Assembly: GCF_036346855.1 (NCBI RefSeq)
Contig: NZ_CP107841.1
Span: 9,552,001-9,616,000 of the forward strand
Direction of reading: 5' to 3'
DNA: 64,000 nt
Source: Streptomyces europaeiscabiei
Lineage (GTDB): Bacteria; Actinomycetota; Actinomycetes; Streptomycetales; Streptomycetaceae
Part shown: positions 1 to 8,589 of the stretch, piece by piece
Numbering within the stretch: position 1 is the first letter of the stretch
Layout: every line of letters begins with the position of its first letter
The notes under the pieces: generated by a model
Told to the model about the DNA's origin: nothing
Seen by the model: only the letters and a program-made list of their open reading frames with translations
Database searches by the model: none
Program-made: the position numbers and the translations under genes

Positions 1-1
1 C

Positions 2-1003
2 AACGCGGCGACGGCGTCCAAAGCGACCCCGGCGGCGAGCGGCGGCAGCGACGCCCGCCTCAAGGAGCCCGACGTCAACGGCGACGGCAAGGTCGTCGTC
101 GGTGTCCTCAGCCCCGGCGACATCAATGACCACGGTTACTACCAGAGCTTCGTCGACTCGGCGGAGGCCTTCGCCGAGAAAAAGGGCTGGACGATCATCA
201 AGCGCGGCAGTGTGGCCCCGAGCGACGCGCTCACCGCGGCCCGCGCGATGTGCCAGCAGAACGTCGACATGGTCGCGCTCGGAGCGAGCGAGCTCAAGAC
301 CGCGACCCCCGCCTCCGAGGAACCGGTCTGCGGCAAGACGGTCTGGTACCTGCCGTCGTCGTCGGACACCGACGTCCACCCCCGGGTCCTGCTGTCCGCC
401 GACGACCCCAACCAGTCCCTGCTCGCCGCCGGCTACGCCGCGGGCCTGAAGATGAAGGCGGCCGGCTACACCAAGGCCGGGTTCATCACCGGCAACAAGG
501 CCGGCTTCAGCGTCAACGCCGCCACGGCGTTCCTGGCCGGGATCCGGGAGGTCGTCCCGAAGGCCACCATGACGAGCACCTACACCGGCGACTTCAACGA
601 CTCGGCCAAGGCCAAGGAAGCCACCCAGGCACAGATCAGCCAGGGCATCAAGGTGATCTACCCCTACCTCGGCGGAGCGACCGACGCCGCGGCGCAGATG
701 GCGAACGAAGGCGGCGCGTTGACCCTCACACCGGGTACCGACCGGTGCGACTCGACCAGCCCGAAGTACGACATATCGGTGATCTTCAGCCCTGGTGACT
801 ACTTCCGCGCAGCGCTGGAGGAGTTCGCCAAGGACAACCTCAAGATGGGCACGACGCGTGTGTGGAAGCTGGGCGTCGACCCCTACCCGAGCGTCAAGAT
901 CTGCCGGCCCGAGGGTGACGAGGCACAGCGGCTCGACCAGTTCATGAAGAAGATCGGCACCGACAAGATCGATCCGGCGGCCGAGGTCAAGCGCCTCGGC
1001 TGA
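2..1003 (+). CDS. BMP-family ABC transporter substrate-binding protein (5' end outside window)
   Basis: The frame is already open at the window edge, so the start, signal peptide and lipobox are upstream; 333 residues are visible. It matches the BMP/Med/PnrA family of surface lipoproteins that bind nucleosides or similar small molecules for an ABC importer. The visible N-terminal strand reads VVVGVLSPGDINDHGYYQSF, and a late segment (VIFSPGDYFRAALEEFAKD) fits the second lobe. It is followed 29 bp later by its ATPase and two permease genes, so it is the first visible gene of a complete importer operon. Ligand is unknown; association with the catabolic genes downstream suggests the pathway substrate, which is inference. 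Confidence 0.88.
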   Translation, partial: NAATASKATPAASGGSDARLKEPDVNGDGKVVVGVLSPGDINDHGYYQSFVDSAEAFAEKKGWTIIKRGSVAPSDALTAARAMCQQNVDMVALGASELKTATPASEEPVCGKTVWYLPSSSDTDVHPRVLLSADDPNQSLLAAGYAAGLKMKAAGYTKAGFITGNKAGFSVNAATAFLAGIREVVPKATMTSTYTGDFNDSAKAKEATQAQISQGIKVIYPYLGGATDAAAQMANEGGALTLTPGTDRCDSTSPKYDISVIFSPGDYFRAALEEFAKDNLKMGTTRVWKLGVDPYPSVKICRPEGDEAQRLDQFMKKIGTDKIDPAAEVKRLG

Positions 1004-1032
1004 CGCGCCGACAGCGACGAGGAAGATCAGCA

Positions 1033-2589
1033 ATGACACCGACGACCTCAGCGGTTCCGATTCTCGAGCTGCGCGGCATCACGAAGTCATACGGATCCGT
1101 CAAGGCCTGCGCCGGCGTGGACCTCAAGGTCGACGCCGGCGAGATCCACGGACTCCTTGGTGAGAACGGGGCAGGCAAGTCCAGCCTCATGAAGGTCCTG
1201 CTCGGGCTGGTCCGGCGCGATGCCGGCACCGTCCTGGTGCGCGGGGAGGAGGTCGCGCTGGACAGCCCGCAGGAAGCGGCCGAGCTGGGCATCGGCATGG
1301 TGCACCAGCATTTCAGCCTCATCAACGGGCTCACCGTGTGGGAGAACGTGGCGCTCGGCGACAACGGCAAGGTGAACAAGCAGGCCATCTGCGCCGACAT
1401 CGCCGAGGTCTCCGCCCGGTACGGGCTGCCCATCGACCCCGACGCACGCGTCGGCACTCTCTCGGCCGGTGAGCGGCAGCGGGTCGAGGTGGTCAAGTGC
1501 CTGCGGCGCAACCCTCAGATCCTGATCCTGGACGAGCCCACCTCGGTGCTGACCCAGGCCGAGTCGGAGGAACTGTTCGCCGTGCTCGGCCGGGTGGTGC
1601 AGGAGGAGGGGCGTGCGGTCATCCTCATCAGCCACAAGCTCGCCGAGATCACCCGGGCCACCGACCGGGTGACGGTGCTGCGCAAGGGCTGTATCGCCTT
1701 CCGGGCGGTCACCGCCGACACCACTCCCCAACTGCTCGCCCGGCAGATGGTGGGCCGGGAGGTGTCCCTGGGAGAGGAGGCCGCCGCCCTCGGCCTGGTG
1801 CCGACCGGCGAGAGGCGCAAGGGCGGGGGCGTCGGCTCCGAGGGGCAACCGCCCGTCCTTCGCCTCGCCGGACTCACCGTCGAGCAAGGCGGGGTCAGGC
1901 TCCTCGCGGACGTCGACCTGACCGTGGGCCCGGGCGAGATCGTCGCCCTCTACGGCGTCGAGGGCAACGGCCAGGCGACCCTCGGTGACGTCCTCGCCGG
2001 GCTGATCCCACCGACCGCGGGCACCGTCGAGGTCACCGGGATCAGGGTCGACGTGACCCGGCCCGGCGCGCTCTCGAAGGCCGGTCTGGGCATCGTGCCG
2101 GAGGACAGGCACCACAGCGGCGTCGTCCTCGACATGAGCGTCGCCGAGAACCTGACGATGAAGTCGCTCGACAAGGTCAGCGGCCGGTTCCTGCTGCGGC
2201 GGCGCGCCATGCTCGCCGAGGCCCGTCGCCTCGCGGACGAGTTCAACATCGTCACACCGTCGCTGGACGCACCCGTGCGCAGCCTGTCCGGCGGCAACCA
2301 GCAGCGGGTCGTCCTCGCCCGGGAACTGTCCGGTGACACCCGGGTCCTGGTGGCCGCGCAGCCCACTCACGGCCTCGACGTCGGTGCCATCGAGGACATG
2401 TACGCCCGACTGCGCGCAGCGGCCGCCGAGGGAGTCGGAGTGCTGCTCATCTCCACCGAATTCGAGGAAGTCATGGCCCTTGCAACCCGGATCACGGTGA
2501 TCTCGTCGGGGCGGATCACCGGAGCACTCCCCGTCTCCGAGGCGACCTCCGAACGGATCGGCATGCTGGTCGGCGGTGAGGCCGCATGA
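1033..2589 (+). CDS. ABC transporter ATP-binding protein, two-NBD nucleoside/sugar type
   Basis: 518 residues, the usual length of the duplicated ATPases (YufO/NupO, RbsA-like) that energise BMP-type importers. The first nucleotide-binding domain is canonical: Walker A GENGAGKS at 43-50, signature LSAGERQ near 143 and Walker B ILILDEP near 160. The second domain has a degenerate P-loop (GVEGNGQAT, Gln replacing the Lys) and VLVAAQPTHGLD in place of Walker B, with signature LSGGNQQR near 417. This asymmetry is normal in the family. The start follows a GAGGAAGATC ribosome-binding region. The stop overlaps the next start by 4 bp (ATGA), which indicates translational coupling. Confidence 0.93.
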   Translation: MTPTTSAVPILELRGITKSYGSVKACAGVDLKVDAGEIHGLLGENGAGKSSLMKVLLGLVRRDAGTVLVRGEEVALDSPQEAAELGIGMVHQHFSLINGLTVWENVALGDNGKVNKQAICADIAEVSARYGLPIDPDARVGTLSAGERQRVEVVKCLRRNPQILILDEPTSVLTQAESEELFAVLGRVVQEEGRAVILISHKLAEITRATDRVTVLRKGCIAFRAVTADTTPQLLARQMVGREVSLGEEAAALGLVPTGERRKGGGVGSEGQPPVLRLAGLTVEQGGVRLLADVDLTVGPGEIVALYGVEGNGQATLGDVLAGLIPPTAGTVEVTGIRVDVTRPGALSKAGLGIVPEDRHHSGVVLDMSVAENLTMKSLDKVSGRFLLRRRAMLAEARRLADEFNIVTPSLDAPVRSLSGGNQQRVVLARELSGDTRVLVAAQPTHGLDVGAIEDMYARLRAAAAEGVGVLLISTEFEEVMALATRITVISSGRITGALPVSEATSERIGMLVGGEAA

Positions 2590-3767
2590 GCGCCGCCTCA
2601 CTGACGGATCCGGACGACCTCGGCCGGCGCCTCCTCACCCGGCTCCGACCAGCGCGCCGTGACTGGATGACGGCGGGCCTCACACTCGCGCTCATCGGTG
2701 TCGCGGGCGGCGTGTCCGCGCTGCTGCTCACGCTGACCGGTGCCTCACCGAGCGCTTCGTTGACCGCGATATGGACCGGGTCCCTCTCCAACGCCACCGG
2801 CTGGACGACGACGCTGCTCAACACGGCGCCTCTGCTGCTGGTCGCGGTCGGTGCGTGTGTCTGCGCGTCCGCCGGCACGTTCAACATCGGCCAGGAGGGG
2901 CAGGTGCTCATCGGCGGCCTGGCCGGAGCCTGGGTGGGGCTGCGCCTGGCCATGCCCGGCCCGATGCTGGTCGCCGTGGTACTGGTGGCCGCCGCGGTCG
3001 GCGGTGCCGCCTGGGCCGCGCTCAGCGCCCTGATGCTGCGCTTCCGTGGTGTCAACGTCCCGGTGAGCACGCTGCTGATGACGTTCCTCGCGATCCAACT
3101 CGTCACCTTCGCGGTCAGCACGCCGTCGGTCCTGCAGGAGAGCGTGCAGGGCGCCGGGGACATCGCCGACGCGCAGTCCAACGCCCTGCCGGCCAACGCC
3201 CAGCTCGCCGGTTTCGGGCACTACCCCTCGCTCCAGCTGAACACGGGCCTGTTCCTCGCGCTCGTCGCCACGCTCGCGGTCGCCCTTCTCCTGAGCCGCA
3301 GCCGGTGGGGCTTCAAGGTGCGCATGGTCGGACTGAACCCGCACACCGCCCAGCACGCCGGTGTCCGGGTGGCCGCGCTCGGCGGTCTCACCCTGGCACT
3401 GTCGGGCGCCTTCGCGGGACTGGCCGGAGGGCTGCTGCTGGCCAGTCCGGTCAGCACCAACCGGCTGCAGGCCGGGCTCTCGGACAACGTCGGCTGGGAC
3501 GGCCTGCTCGTGGCGCTCGTCGCGCGCAACCGGCCCATGGCCGCGATCCCGGTGTCGTTCGTGTTCGCCGTGCTGCGTGCGGGCGGCGATTTCCTCTCGG
3601 CCACAGGCGTGCCGTCGTATCTCGTCGACATCGTCAAGGCGTTGCTCGTCCTCGCCTTCGTCGCACCGCCCGTCCTCGTCGACCTCTTCCACGGGCGTCG
3701 CGGTGCCATACCGCGGGCGGCGCCCGCCGTTTCCGTTGTCCCGGCCAAGACGGAGGCAGCCGCGTGA
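2586..3767 (+). CDS. ABC transporter permease (YufP/NupP-like)
   Basis: 393-residue integral membrane subunit. Multiple hydrophobic helices start at about residue 28. The family segment GTFNIGQEGQVLIGGLAG lies near 97-114, equivalent to the conserved NIG(Q/V)EG loop of BMP-system permeases. It pairs with the next gene to form the heterodimeric translocation pore of the importer. Its start overlaps the ATPase stop (ATGA) and its stop overlaps the second permease start (GTGA), so all three are co-translated. A small Ala/Pro-rich cytoplasmic tail ends the protein. Confidence 0.92.
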   Translation: MSAASLTDPDDLGRRLLTRLRPARRDWMTAGLTLALIGVAGGVSALLLTLTGASPSASLTAIWTGSLSNATGWTTTLLNTAPLLLVAVGACVCASAGTFNIGQEGQVLIGGLAGAWVGLRLAMPGPMLVAVVLVAAAVGGAAWAALSALMLRFRGVNVPVSTLLMTFLAIQLVTFAVSTPSVLQESVQGAGDIADAQSNALPANAQLAGFGHYPSLQLNTGLFLALVATLAVALLLSRSRWGFKVRMVGLNPHTAQHAGVRVAALGGLTLALSGAFAGLAGGLLLASPVSTNRLQAGLSDNVGWDGLLVALVARNRPMAAIPVSFVFAVLRAGGDFLSATGVPSYLVDIVKALLVLAFVAPPVLVDLFHGRRGAIPRAAPAVSVVPAKTEAAA

Positions 3768-4678
3768 GCGTTCTGGACAGCACCACGACCATTCTCGCGA
3801 GCGGCGTCCGGCTGACCGTGCCGTTGGCCTTCGCCGCCTGCGGTGAGTACCTGGCCGAGCGCGCCGGCGCGATGAACATCTCCGTCGAGGCAATGATGCT
3901 CAGCGCCGCGTTCACCTCGGTCGCCACCGCCAGCGCGACCGGCAGCGCCACCGTCGGCCTCATGGCCGGCGTCATGACCGGCGTCGTCGTCGGTTTCGTG
4001 CACGGCAACCTCTCCCACCGGGCCCAGATCAACACCTTCGTCGTCGGCCTCGTGCTGAACGCGCTGGTGCTCGGGCTGACGAGCTACCTGATCACGACCG
4101 AGCAGTTCGCCTCGCACCAGGTCGGGGTGGTGTCGATCCCGCTGCTCGAGGACATCCCGCTCATCGGCAAGCCGCTGTTCTCCGAACGCTGGCCCGCCTA
4201 TCTCCTGATTCTGGTGGTGCCGCTGACCTGGTTGTTGGTGGAGCGCAGCCGTTGGGGCCTGGAACTCCGGGCGGTGGGGGAGAACCCGCAGGCCGCCGAC
4301 GTCACGGGCATCAAGGTGAACGTACGCCGGAGGCAGGCCCTGCTGTGGTGCGGCGCGCTGGCCGGCCTCGGTGGCGCGTACCTCGCGGTCGGCGAGGTCG
4401 GATCGTTCAACCAGAACATGACCGCCGGACGCGGCTACCTCGTCATCGCCGCGGTGATCTTCGGGGCCTGGCGGCTCGGCCGGACCATGCTCGGCTGCCT
4501 GGTGTTCGGCCTCTCCGACGCGATGCGCCTGGCGCTCCCCGCGCTCGGTGTCACCCTCAACGCCCAACTGCTCGTCGCGGCCCCGTATCTGCTCGCGCTC
4601 CTCGCCATGCTGCTGTTCACCACCCAGCACCGAGAACCCGCGGCGCTCGGCCGACCCTTCGTGCGCGGGTCGACCTGA
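3764..4678 (+). CDS. ABC transporter permease (YufQ/NupQ-like)
   Basis: 304 residues from a GTG start that overlaps the previous stop by 4 bp. The frame is open further upstream, but only this start fits the family, whose members are about 300 residues. The hallmark GEYLAERAGAMNISVEAMML lies near the N-terminus, followed by eight or so hydrophobic segments. It forms the second half of the importer channel. It closes the operon: a strong hairpin follows 38 bp after the stop. Confidence 0.92.
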   Translation: MSVLDSTTTILASGVRLTVPLAFAACGEYLAERAGAMNISVEAMMLSAAFTSVATASATGSATVGLMAGVMTGVVVGFVHGNLSHRAQINTFVVGLVLNALVLGLTSYLITTEQFASHQVGVVSIPLLEDIPLIGKPLFSERWPAYLLILVVPLTWLLVERSRWGLELRAVGENPQAADVTGIKVNVRRRQALLWCGALAGLGGAYLAVGEVGSFNQNMTAGRGYLVIAAVIFGAWRLGRTMLGCLVFGLSDAMRLALPALGVTLNAQLLVAAPYLLALLAMLLFTTQHREPAALGRPFVRGST

Positions 4679-4716
4679 CCGGCTCGGTCCGAAGAAGGCC
4701 CCGTCGGCCACACCGG

Positions 4717-4753
4717 GTGCAGGCCCCCGTACGTCCAGTACGAGGGCCTGCAC
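4717..4753 (+). terminator. Stem-loop after ABC importer operon
   Basis: Inverted repeat with 16-nt arms (GTGCAGGCCCCCGTAC and GTACGAGGGCCTGCAC), one mismatch and a 5-nt loop. It lies directly downstream of the last permease gene. No long T run follows, which is common for actinobacterial terminators. Confidence 0.7.
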
Positions 4754-4877
4754 GGGCATGCCGAGAGCACCTGTCGCATGCCCTCCACGACCGGCCTGCG
4801 CGGCTGTCCAGGCGCACGGCCGCGCCATGACGAGCACCACCGTCCGAACCCACTCCGTCCGGACGGGTGCACCACTC

Positions 4878-4913
4878 GGCGGACGCCGGTCCCGCGACGG
4901 GCCGGCGTCCGCC
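4878..4913 (-). terminator. Stem-loop after aldo/keto reductase gene
   Basis: Perfect 12-bp arms (GGCGGACGCCGG / CCGGCGTCCGCC) separated by 12 nt, 14 bp beyond the stop of the minus-strand aldo/keto reductase. With the 4717-4753 hairpin it insulates the two convergent units. Confidence 0.65.
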
Positions 4914-4927
4914 GTGGCACAGCGGTG

Positions 4928-5962
4928 TCAGCGGCGGCGGAGCGCCGCGGTCTCCAGCGCCGGAGGCGTATGGCCGATGTCGCGTGGGTTGAGCACACTG
5001 CCCGGCGCGACGAGTTCGTCGATCCGGTCCAGTGCCTCGGCCGACAGGGGCCGGTCCACTGCGGTGAGCTGCGTCAGGAGCTGGTCATGGGTGCGCGGGC
5101 CCATGAGGGCCGAGGTGACGCCGGGATGGGCGAGTACGAACCGCAGCGCCAGCTCGACGAGTGTGCAGTTCTCGTCGGCGGCGAGGCGCACGAGTTCCTC
5201 GACGACCGCAAGCTTGCGCTCGCGTATCCGCTCGTCGGCGTAGTCGAAGTGGTCACCGTGGGTCCGCGCGCGCGAGTCTCCCGCCGGTTCGGAGCCGGCC
5301 CGGTACTTGCCCGTCAGCCAGCCGCCGCTCAGCGGGCTCCACACCATGACCCCCATACGGTGCCGTTGCGCGGTGGGCAGGGCTGCGGCCTCCGCGTGCC
5401 GGGCCAGGACCGAGTACGACAGCTGTTCCACGGTGAACCGCTCGCGGCCGGCTCGCCGTGCCGCCCACTGCGCCTCCACGATCTCCTCTGCCGGGAAGCT
5501 CGAGGTCCCGATCGCCCGCACCTTGCCCGCCCGCACCAGGTCGCTCAGCGCACCGAGCGTCTCCTCGATGCCGGTCCGGGGGTCGGGACGGTGGACGAGA
5601 TACACATCGAGGTGGTCCGTCCGCAGCCGTCGCAGGCTGTCCTCCACGGCACGCGTGATCCAGAGCCTGGAGTTGCCGCGCCGGTTGCGGTCGAGAGGCC
5701 TTCCGGGCATCTGGTTGTGGAACTTCGACACGAGTACGACGTCGTCGCGGCGTCCCTTCAGCGCGCGGCCGAGGATCTCCTCGGACTCGCCGAAGGCGTA
5801 CACGTCAGCCGTATCGACGAAGTTGACCCCCGCGTCCAGCGCCGTCGACACGATGCGGTGGCACTCCGCCTCGTCGGTGTTGCCCCAGGCCCCGAACATC
5901 ATCGACCCGAGGCAGAGCTCGCTCACCTCGATGCCCGTCCCACCCAGAATCCGGTAGCGCAC
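4928..5962 (-). CDS. Aldo/keto reductase
   Basis: 344-residue NADPH-dependent oxidoreductase of the AKR superfamily (TIM barrel). The catalytic tetrad is visible: Asp50 and Tyr55 in the stretch VDTADVYAFGESEE, Lys80 in LVSKFH and His124 in LVHRPDP. The C-terminal NADP-binding region (ALMGPRTHDQ) is also present. It reduces or oxidises carbonyl/alcohol groups of small metabolites; the actual substrate cannot be told. It is transcribed divergently from the VOC/SnoaL pair, with which it shares a 186-bp intergenic region. Confidence 0.88.
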   Translation of the reverse strand: MRYRILGGTGIEVSELCLGSMMFGAWGNTDEAECHRIVSTALDAGVNFVDTADVYAFGESEEILGRALKGRRDDVVLVSKFHNQMPGRPLDRNRRGNSRLWITRAVEDSLRRLRTDHLDVYLVHRPDPRTGIEETLGALSDLVRAGKVRAIGTSSFPAEEIVEAQWAARRAGRERFTVEQLSYSVLARHAEAAALPTAQRHRMGVMVWSPLSGGWLTGKYRAGSEPAGDSRARTHGDHFDYADERIRERKLAVVEELVRLAADENCTLVELALRFVLAHPGVTSALMGPRTHDQLLTQLTAVDRPLSAEALDRIDELVAPGSVLNPRDIGHTPPALETAALRRR

Positions 5963-6058
5963 GTCTGCTCCTCAGCTCCCCGGCGACATCCGTCGCCGTC
6001 ATGCCGCAGGCTTCCACCGCGGCGGGCGCGGAACCGATGTCGCGCGGGGTCAGTGTTC

Positions 6059-6090
6059 TCGATGTACGTGTTGTGTCCGCAGCACATCGA
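6059..6090. promoter_or_regulatory. Spaced inverted repeat between divergent AKR and VOC genes
   Basis: Arms TCGATGT and ACATCGA separated by 18 nt lie in the divergent intergenic region, about 60 bp before the VOC start. Position suggests an operator, but only the symmetry is seen and no regulator is assigned. Confidence 0.3.
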
Positions 6091-6148
6091 CCTTCGGGTG
6101 GCCGCAGACCTAGGCTCGAGGAAAACCGCACCACTCCCTGGAGGTACC

Positions 6149-6601
6149 GTGACTACCGGTCTCACCTCGGCCCGCTGGACTCACGTCGCGCTGCCGACCG
6201 GCGATCTTGACAAGGCGATCGAGTTCTACACCTCGCTGACTCCCCTGGTCGTCGTCGAGCGCTTCAAGGACGCCGACGGCGAAAGCGTCTGGCTCTCCAA
6301 CGACAAGCAGGCCGAGACGCCCTTCGTGCTCGTCCTGGTGTCGTTCAACAAGGACAGGGGCACCCAGCAGGGCCTGCTGCACCCGTTCGCGCACATCGGC
6401 ATCGAGGTGCCGGAGCGCGGGGACGTCGACGCGCTCGCGGACAGGGCCCGCGAACTGGGCTGTCTGCACTGGGAGCCCCGGCAGATGCCCGACCCCATCG
6501 GCTACATCTGCGCCCTGAAGGACCCCGACGGCAACGTCGTCGAGATCTCCCACGACCAGCGTGTCTTCGACACGGTCCGGCAGAAGTGGGGTTCGTCCTG
6601 A
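6149..6601 (+). CDS. VOC (glyoxalase/bleomycin-resistance fold) family protein
   Basis: 150 residues from GTG, preceded by a good GGAGG ribosome-binding site 4 bp upstream. It opens with the VOC strand WTHVALPTGDLDKAIEFYTS. It ends with the typical LKDPDGNVVEISHD, giving His12-type and Glu metal-ligand positions of a single-domain vicinal-oxygen-chelate enzyme. Such proteins are dioxygenases, isomerases or lyases acting on a metal-chelated oxygenated intermediate. Its 3' end overlaps the SnoaL-like gene by 16 bp, so the two are coupled. Confidence 0.85.
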   Translation: MTTGLTSARWTHVALPTGDLDKAIEFYTSLTPLVVVERFKDADGESVWLSNDKQAETPFVLVLVSFNKDRGTQQGLLHPFAHIGIEVPERGDVDALADRARELGCLHWEPRQMPDPIGYICALKDPDGNVVEISHDQRVFDTVRQKWGSS

Positions 6602-6981
6602 AAGAAACCCGCGCCGCGATCGAGGCATACCTGGCGGCGTTGAACGCCCATGACGCCGACGCCGTGGCCGCCTGCGTGGCCGAGCACTTCGTCAACGAAC
6701 ACACGTCGTCGATGGGGCAGAGCCGCAGCGGCCGGGCCGCGTACCGCGCCGCGCTGACCGGGTTCCTCGAGAACTTCGTGGACCTGCACTACGCGCCCGA
6801 GCGCTTTCTCGTCGACGGCGAGTCGGCCGCGGTGCCGTACGTCATGACGTTCCGTATGCGCTCGGCGGCCGACCGCCCCGTGCGCATCCGAGGGGTCTTC
6901 GTGTTCACCGTCGCCGGCGGTCTCATCACGCGGCGCACGGATTACTGGGACAGCGGCGAGGTGCGGCGACAGCTCGCGTGA
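6586..6981 (+). CDS. SnoaL-like / NTF2-fold polyketide-cyclase family protein
   Basis: 131 residues from a GTG inside the 3' end of the VOC gene. It has the cone-shaped NTF2/SnoaL signature: an N-terminal helix IEAYLAALNAHDADAVAAC, then a sheet with YVMTFRMRS and a terminal GLITRRTDYWDS. Members act as ester cyclases, isomerases or dehydratases, or only bind ligands. Overlap with the VOC gene implies a joint role on one intermediate, which is inference. The operon ends at the 7036-7078 terminator. Confidence 0.8.
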   Translation: MGFVLKETRAAIEAYLAALNAHDADAVAACVAEHFVNEHTSSMGQSRSGRAAYRAALTGFLENFVDLHYAPERFLVDGESAAVPYVMTFRMRSAADRPVRIRGVFVFTVAGGLITRRTDYWDSGEVRRQLA

Positions 6982-7035
6982 CCCCCCGGCCGACAGGCCC
7001 GGAATCGGCCCCCGCACCCGGCAGCCTCCCCCTGT

Positions 7036-7078
7036 GACACCCCGCCCGCTTCTCTGCGGACGGGGTGTCTGTGTTTTT
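7036..7078 (+). terminator. Rho-independent-like terminator after VOC/SnoaL operon
   Basis: Stem GACACCCCG ... CGGGGTGTC (9 bp) followed by TGTGTTTTT. This is the clearest T-tailed terminator in the window. Confidence 0.85.
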
Positions 7079-7137
7079 CCGGACCGCCTGCGTGCACCCG
7101 CGACCGTAGGCAGCCCTGTCGCGGCAGTCGCGTCAAA

Positions 7138-7168
7138 GGTGCGGTGTGGACTCGGCCCACACCGCACC
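7138..7168. terminator. Second stem-loop in convergent intergenic region
   Basis: Perfect 12-bp arms (GGTGCGGTGTGG / CCACACCGCACC) around a 7-nt loop, between two other strong hairpins and the ends of convergent operons. It probably contributes to bidirectional termination. Confidence 0.5.
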
Positions 7169-7245
7169 CATGGTCGCGGAGCCGACCCACTGACTGGTTG
7201 ATGTCGGCGGGCAGGGCGCGACGTCCCCGAGTAGCGTCACCCATG

Positions 7246-7288
7246 GCTGAAGGGCGGGGGTCTGGGGACCAGACCCCCGCCCTTCAGC
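7246..7288 (-). terminator. Long stem-loop after flavin reductase gene
   Basis: Perfect 20-bp inverted repeat (arms 7246-7265 and 7269-7288) with a 3-nt loop, about 100 bp past the stop of the minus-strand flavin reductase. The strength and position fit a terminator. The 7289-7384 stretch between it and the gene holds nothing recognisable. Confidence 0.7.
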
Positions 7289-7384
7289 GCGCCGCGACCG
7301 CTCGGGCCGATCAGGCTGATGAACGTCCCGCGAGGTCTTCGTCGGGGCCGTGGAGGGCCGAGGGGGGCGAGGCCGTCCAGGCGG

Positions 7385-7945
7385 TCATGACGGGTCCTTT
7401 CCGGCCGGCTGCAGTGCGGTCGGCTCCAGCGGGTTCAGCGTGTGGAACCGGCGTCCTTGATAGGTGAGTGGCTCTCCTCCGCCGACCACCACACCGGCCA
7501 CCTCGATCAGGATGATCGTGTGGTCGCCGGCGGTGAGGCGCTGGTGCACGACGCCCTCGAGCGACACCGTGGCGCCGTCGAGCAGGGGCGGACCGAGCTC
7601 GCCCGGACTGAAGCGCGCCACAGCGAACCTGTCGACGCCGGCTGTCGCGAACGCCTGCGCCACCGGGTGCTGGTCGACCGCCAGGACGTTGACGGCGACC
7701 GACTCGGCCTGACTGAAGACCGGGTGGACGTCTGCGGTGTCGGCCAGACAGACCGAAATCAGCGGCGGGTCCATCGACACGCTGGTCACCGAGTTGGCGG
7801 TGAAGCCGTACCGCTGCCCGTCCACTTCGGTGGTGACTACACAGACAGACGTGACCATCGAGGACAGACCGTCGCGGTACGCCTGCGGGTCGTGGTGGGT
7901 GCCCGGCCGGCGCGTGACGGCCTGACCCGTGGAGGTGGCGGGCAT
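7385..7945 (-). CDS. Flavin reductase domain protein (HpaC/FMN-binding split-barrel)
   Basis: 186 residues from ATG at 7945. The frame extends upstream but the family begins just before FRDGLSSMVTSVCVVTT-like sequence, seen here as YRDGLSSMVTSVCVVTT. Other hallmarks are YGFTANSVTSVSMDPPLISV and GRRFHTL near the end. These proteins use NAD(P)H to make FMNH2 or FADH2 for a two-component monooxygenase; no matching monooxygenase subunit is seen nearby. A 61-codon small ORF ends 1 bp before this start, downstream of a consensus promoter with the shared IclR-type operator, so the enzyme is probably part of the regulon. Confidence 0.85.
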   Translation of the reverse strand: MPATSTGQAVTRRPGTHHDPQAYRDGLSSMVTSVCVVTTEVDGQRYGFTANSVTSVSMDPPLISVCLADTADVHPVFSQAESVAVNVLAVDQHPVAQAFATAGVDRFAVARFSPGELGPPLLDGATVSLEGVVHQRLTAGDHTIILIEVAGVVVGGGEPLTYQGRRFHTLNPLEPTALQPAGKDPS

Positions 7946-7946
7946 G

Positions 7947-8132
7947 TCAGACCACCGCCGTCTCGGCGGCACACTCCGGCGCGCCGTCGGTCGGTGGCTC
8001 GGTGGCTCGGTGGATGGCGCCGGGCGTTCCGAACGCATCGCAGCCGACGGCGTTCCGGGACGGTCGTCGTGTCGCGGGATTCGGCAGGGAGGTCGGCCCG
8101 GGGGCCAACGGGGAGAAAGCGGATCTCATCAT
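7947..8132 (-). CDS. Small ORF (61 aa) leading the flavin reductase transcript
   Basis: Not recognised. It starts 21 nt after the predicted transcription start of the promoter at 8160-8188, with AAAGG as a possible ribosome-binding site, and its TGA lies directly before the flavin reductase ATG. The predicted peptide is Pro/Ala/Arg rich (start MMRSAFSPLAPG, end AAETAVV) with no clear domain or membrane segment, so it may be a leader peptide, a regulatory uORF or spurious. A similar arrangement precedes the TauD gene. Confidence 0.4.
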   Translation of the reverse strand: MMRSAFSPLAPGPTSLPNPATRRPSRNAVGCDAFGTPGAIHRATEPPTDGAPECAAETAVV

Positions 8133-8159
8133 GTCTTGCCTTTGTTGAGGGATGCCCCG

Positions 8160-8204
8160 ACGCTAGGATGGGGTGTCTCGTATGTCAACACGCCATCTCG
8201 CATT
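8160..8204 (-). promoter_or_regulatory. Promoter plus IclR-type operator for flavin reductase transcript
   Basis: On the minus strand TTGACA (8183-8188) and TAGCGT (8160-8165) are separated by exactly 17 bp. The operator half AATGCGAGATGGCGT abuts the -35 box on its upstream side (8190-8204), and ATACGAGACACC follows within the spacer. The element matches sites before the Rieske, FAH, TauD, iclR and binding-protein genes. Confidence 0.65.
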
Positions 8205-8589
8205 GGTTGCTGCGGGTGAGGTCCGAGGCGTCGGCAAGGTTGTTCTCGTCGGCGACGCAGGCCCTCACCGGTGGTGCGGAGGGAAGGGCGCGAGCTCGCG
8301 CCAGAAGGGCAACGGCTACCGCGTGCCGGTGTGTTGTGTGGCGGCCGGAGGATGCCGGGCTGCCGGTCTTTTCGACGAGCGCTTCGAAGGCCTCTTCGAT
8401 CAGTCGCTGGGCCAATGCGTGGGGCCCAGGGGGCTCCTGAGGGCGAGGCGTCCATGGCATCGGTCTTCGCTCGCCCGGGGCGGAGAGCGGTGATCTCCCC
8501 ATCGCGAGTCTCGACCGCTCGGCCGCCCGCTACCGACATCATTCGCAGTGCTTCGGCCTTCAGGCCGGGGATGTAGTGCATCTTGTGGC
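8205..8589. other. 385 bp without a supportable gene
   Basis: Several short frames are open on both strands, but none shows a recognisable domain, ribosome-binding site or family length. The stretch separates the flavin reductase promoter from the TnpB remnant and may contain other eroded transposon sequence. Confidence 0.4.

Noticed and set aside
8185..8502. Minus-strand frame of 105 codons with a plausible helical segment
   Set aside because: No start signal, overlaps the flavin reductase promoter and shows no known domain.
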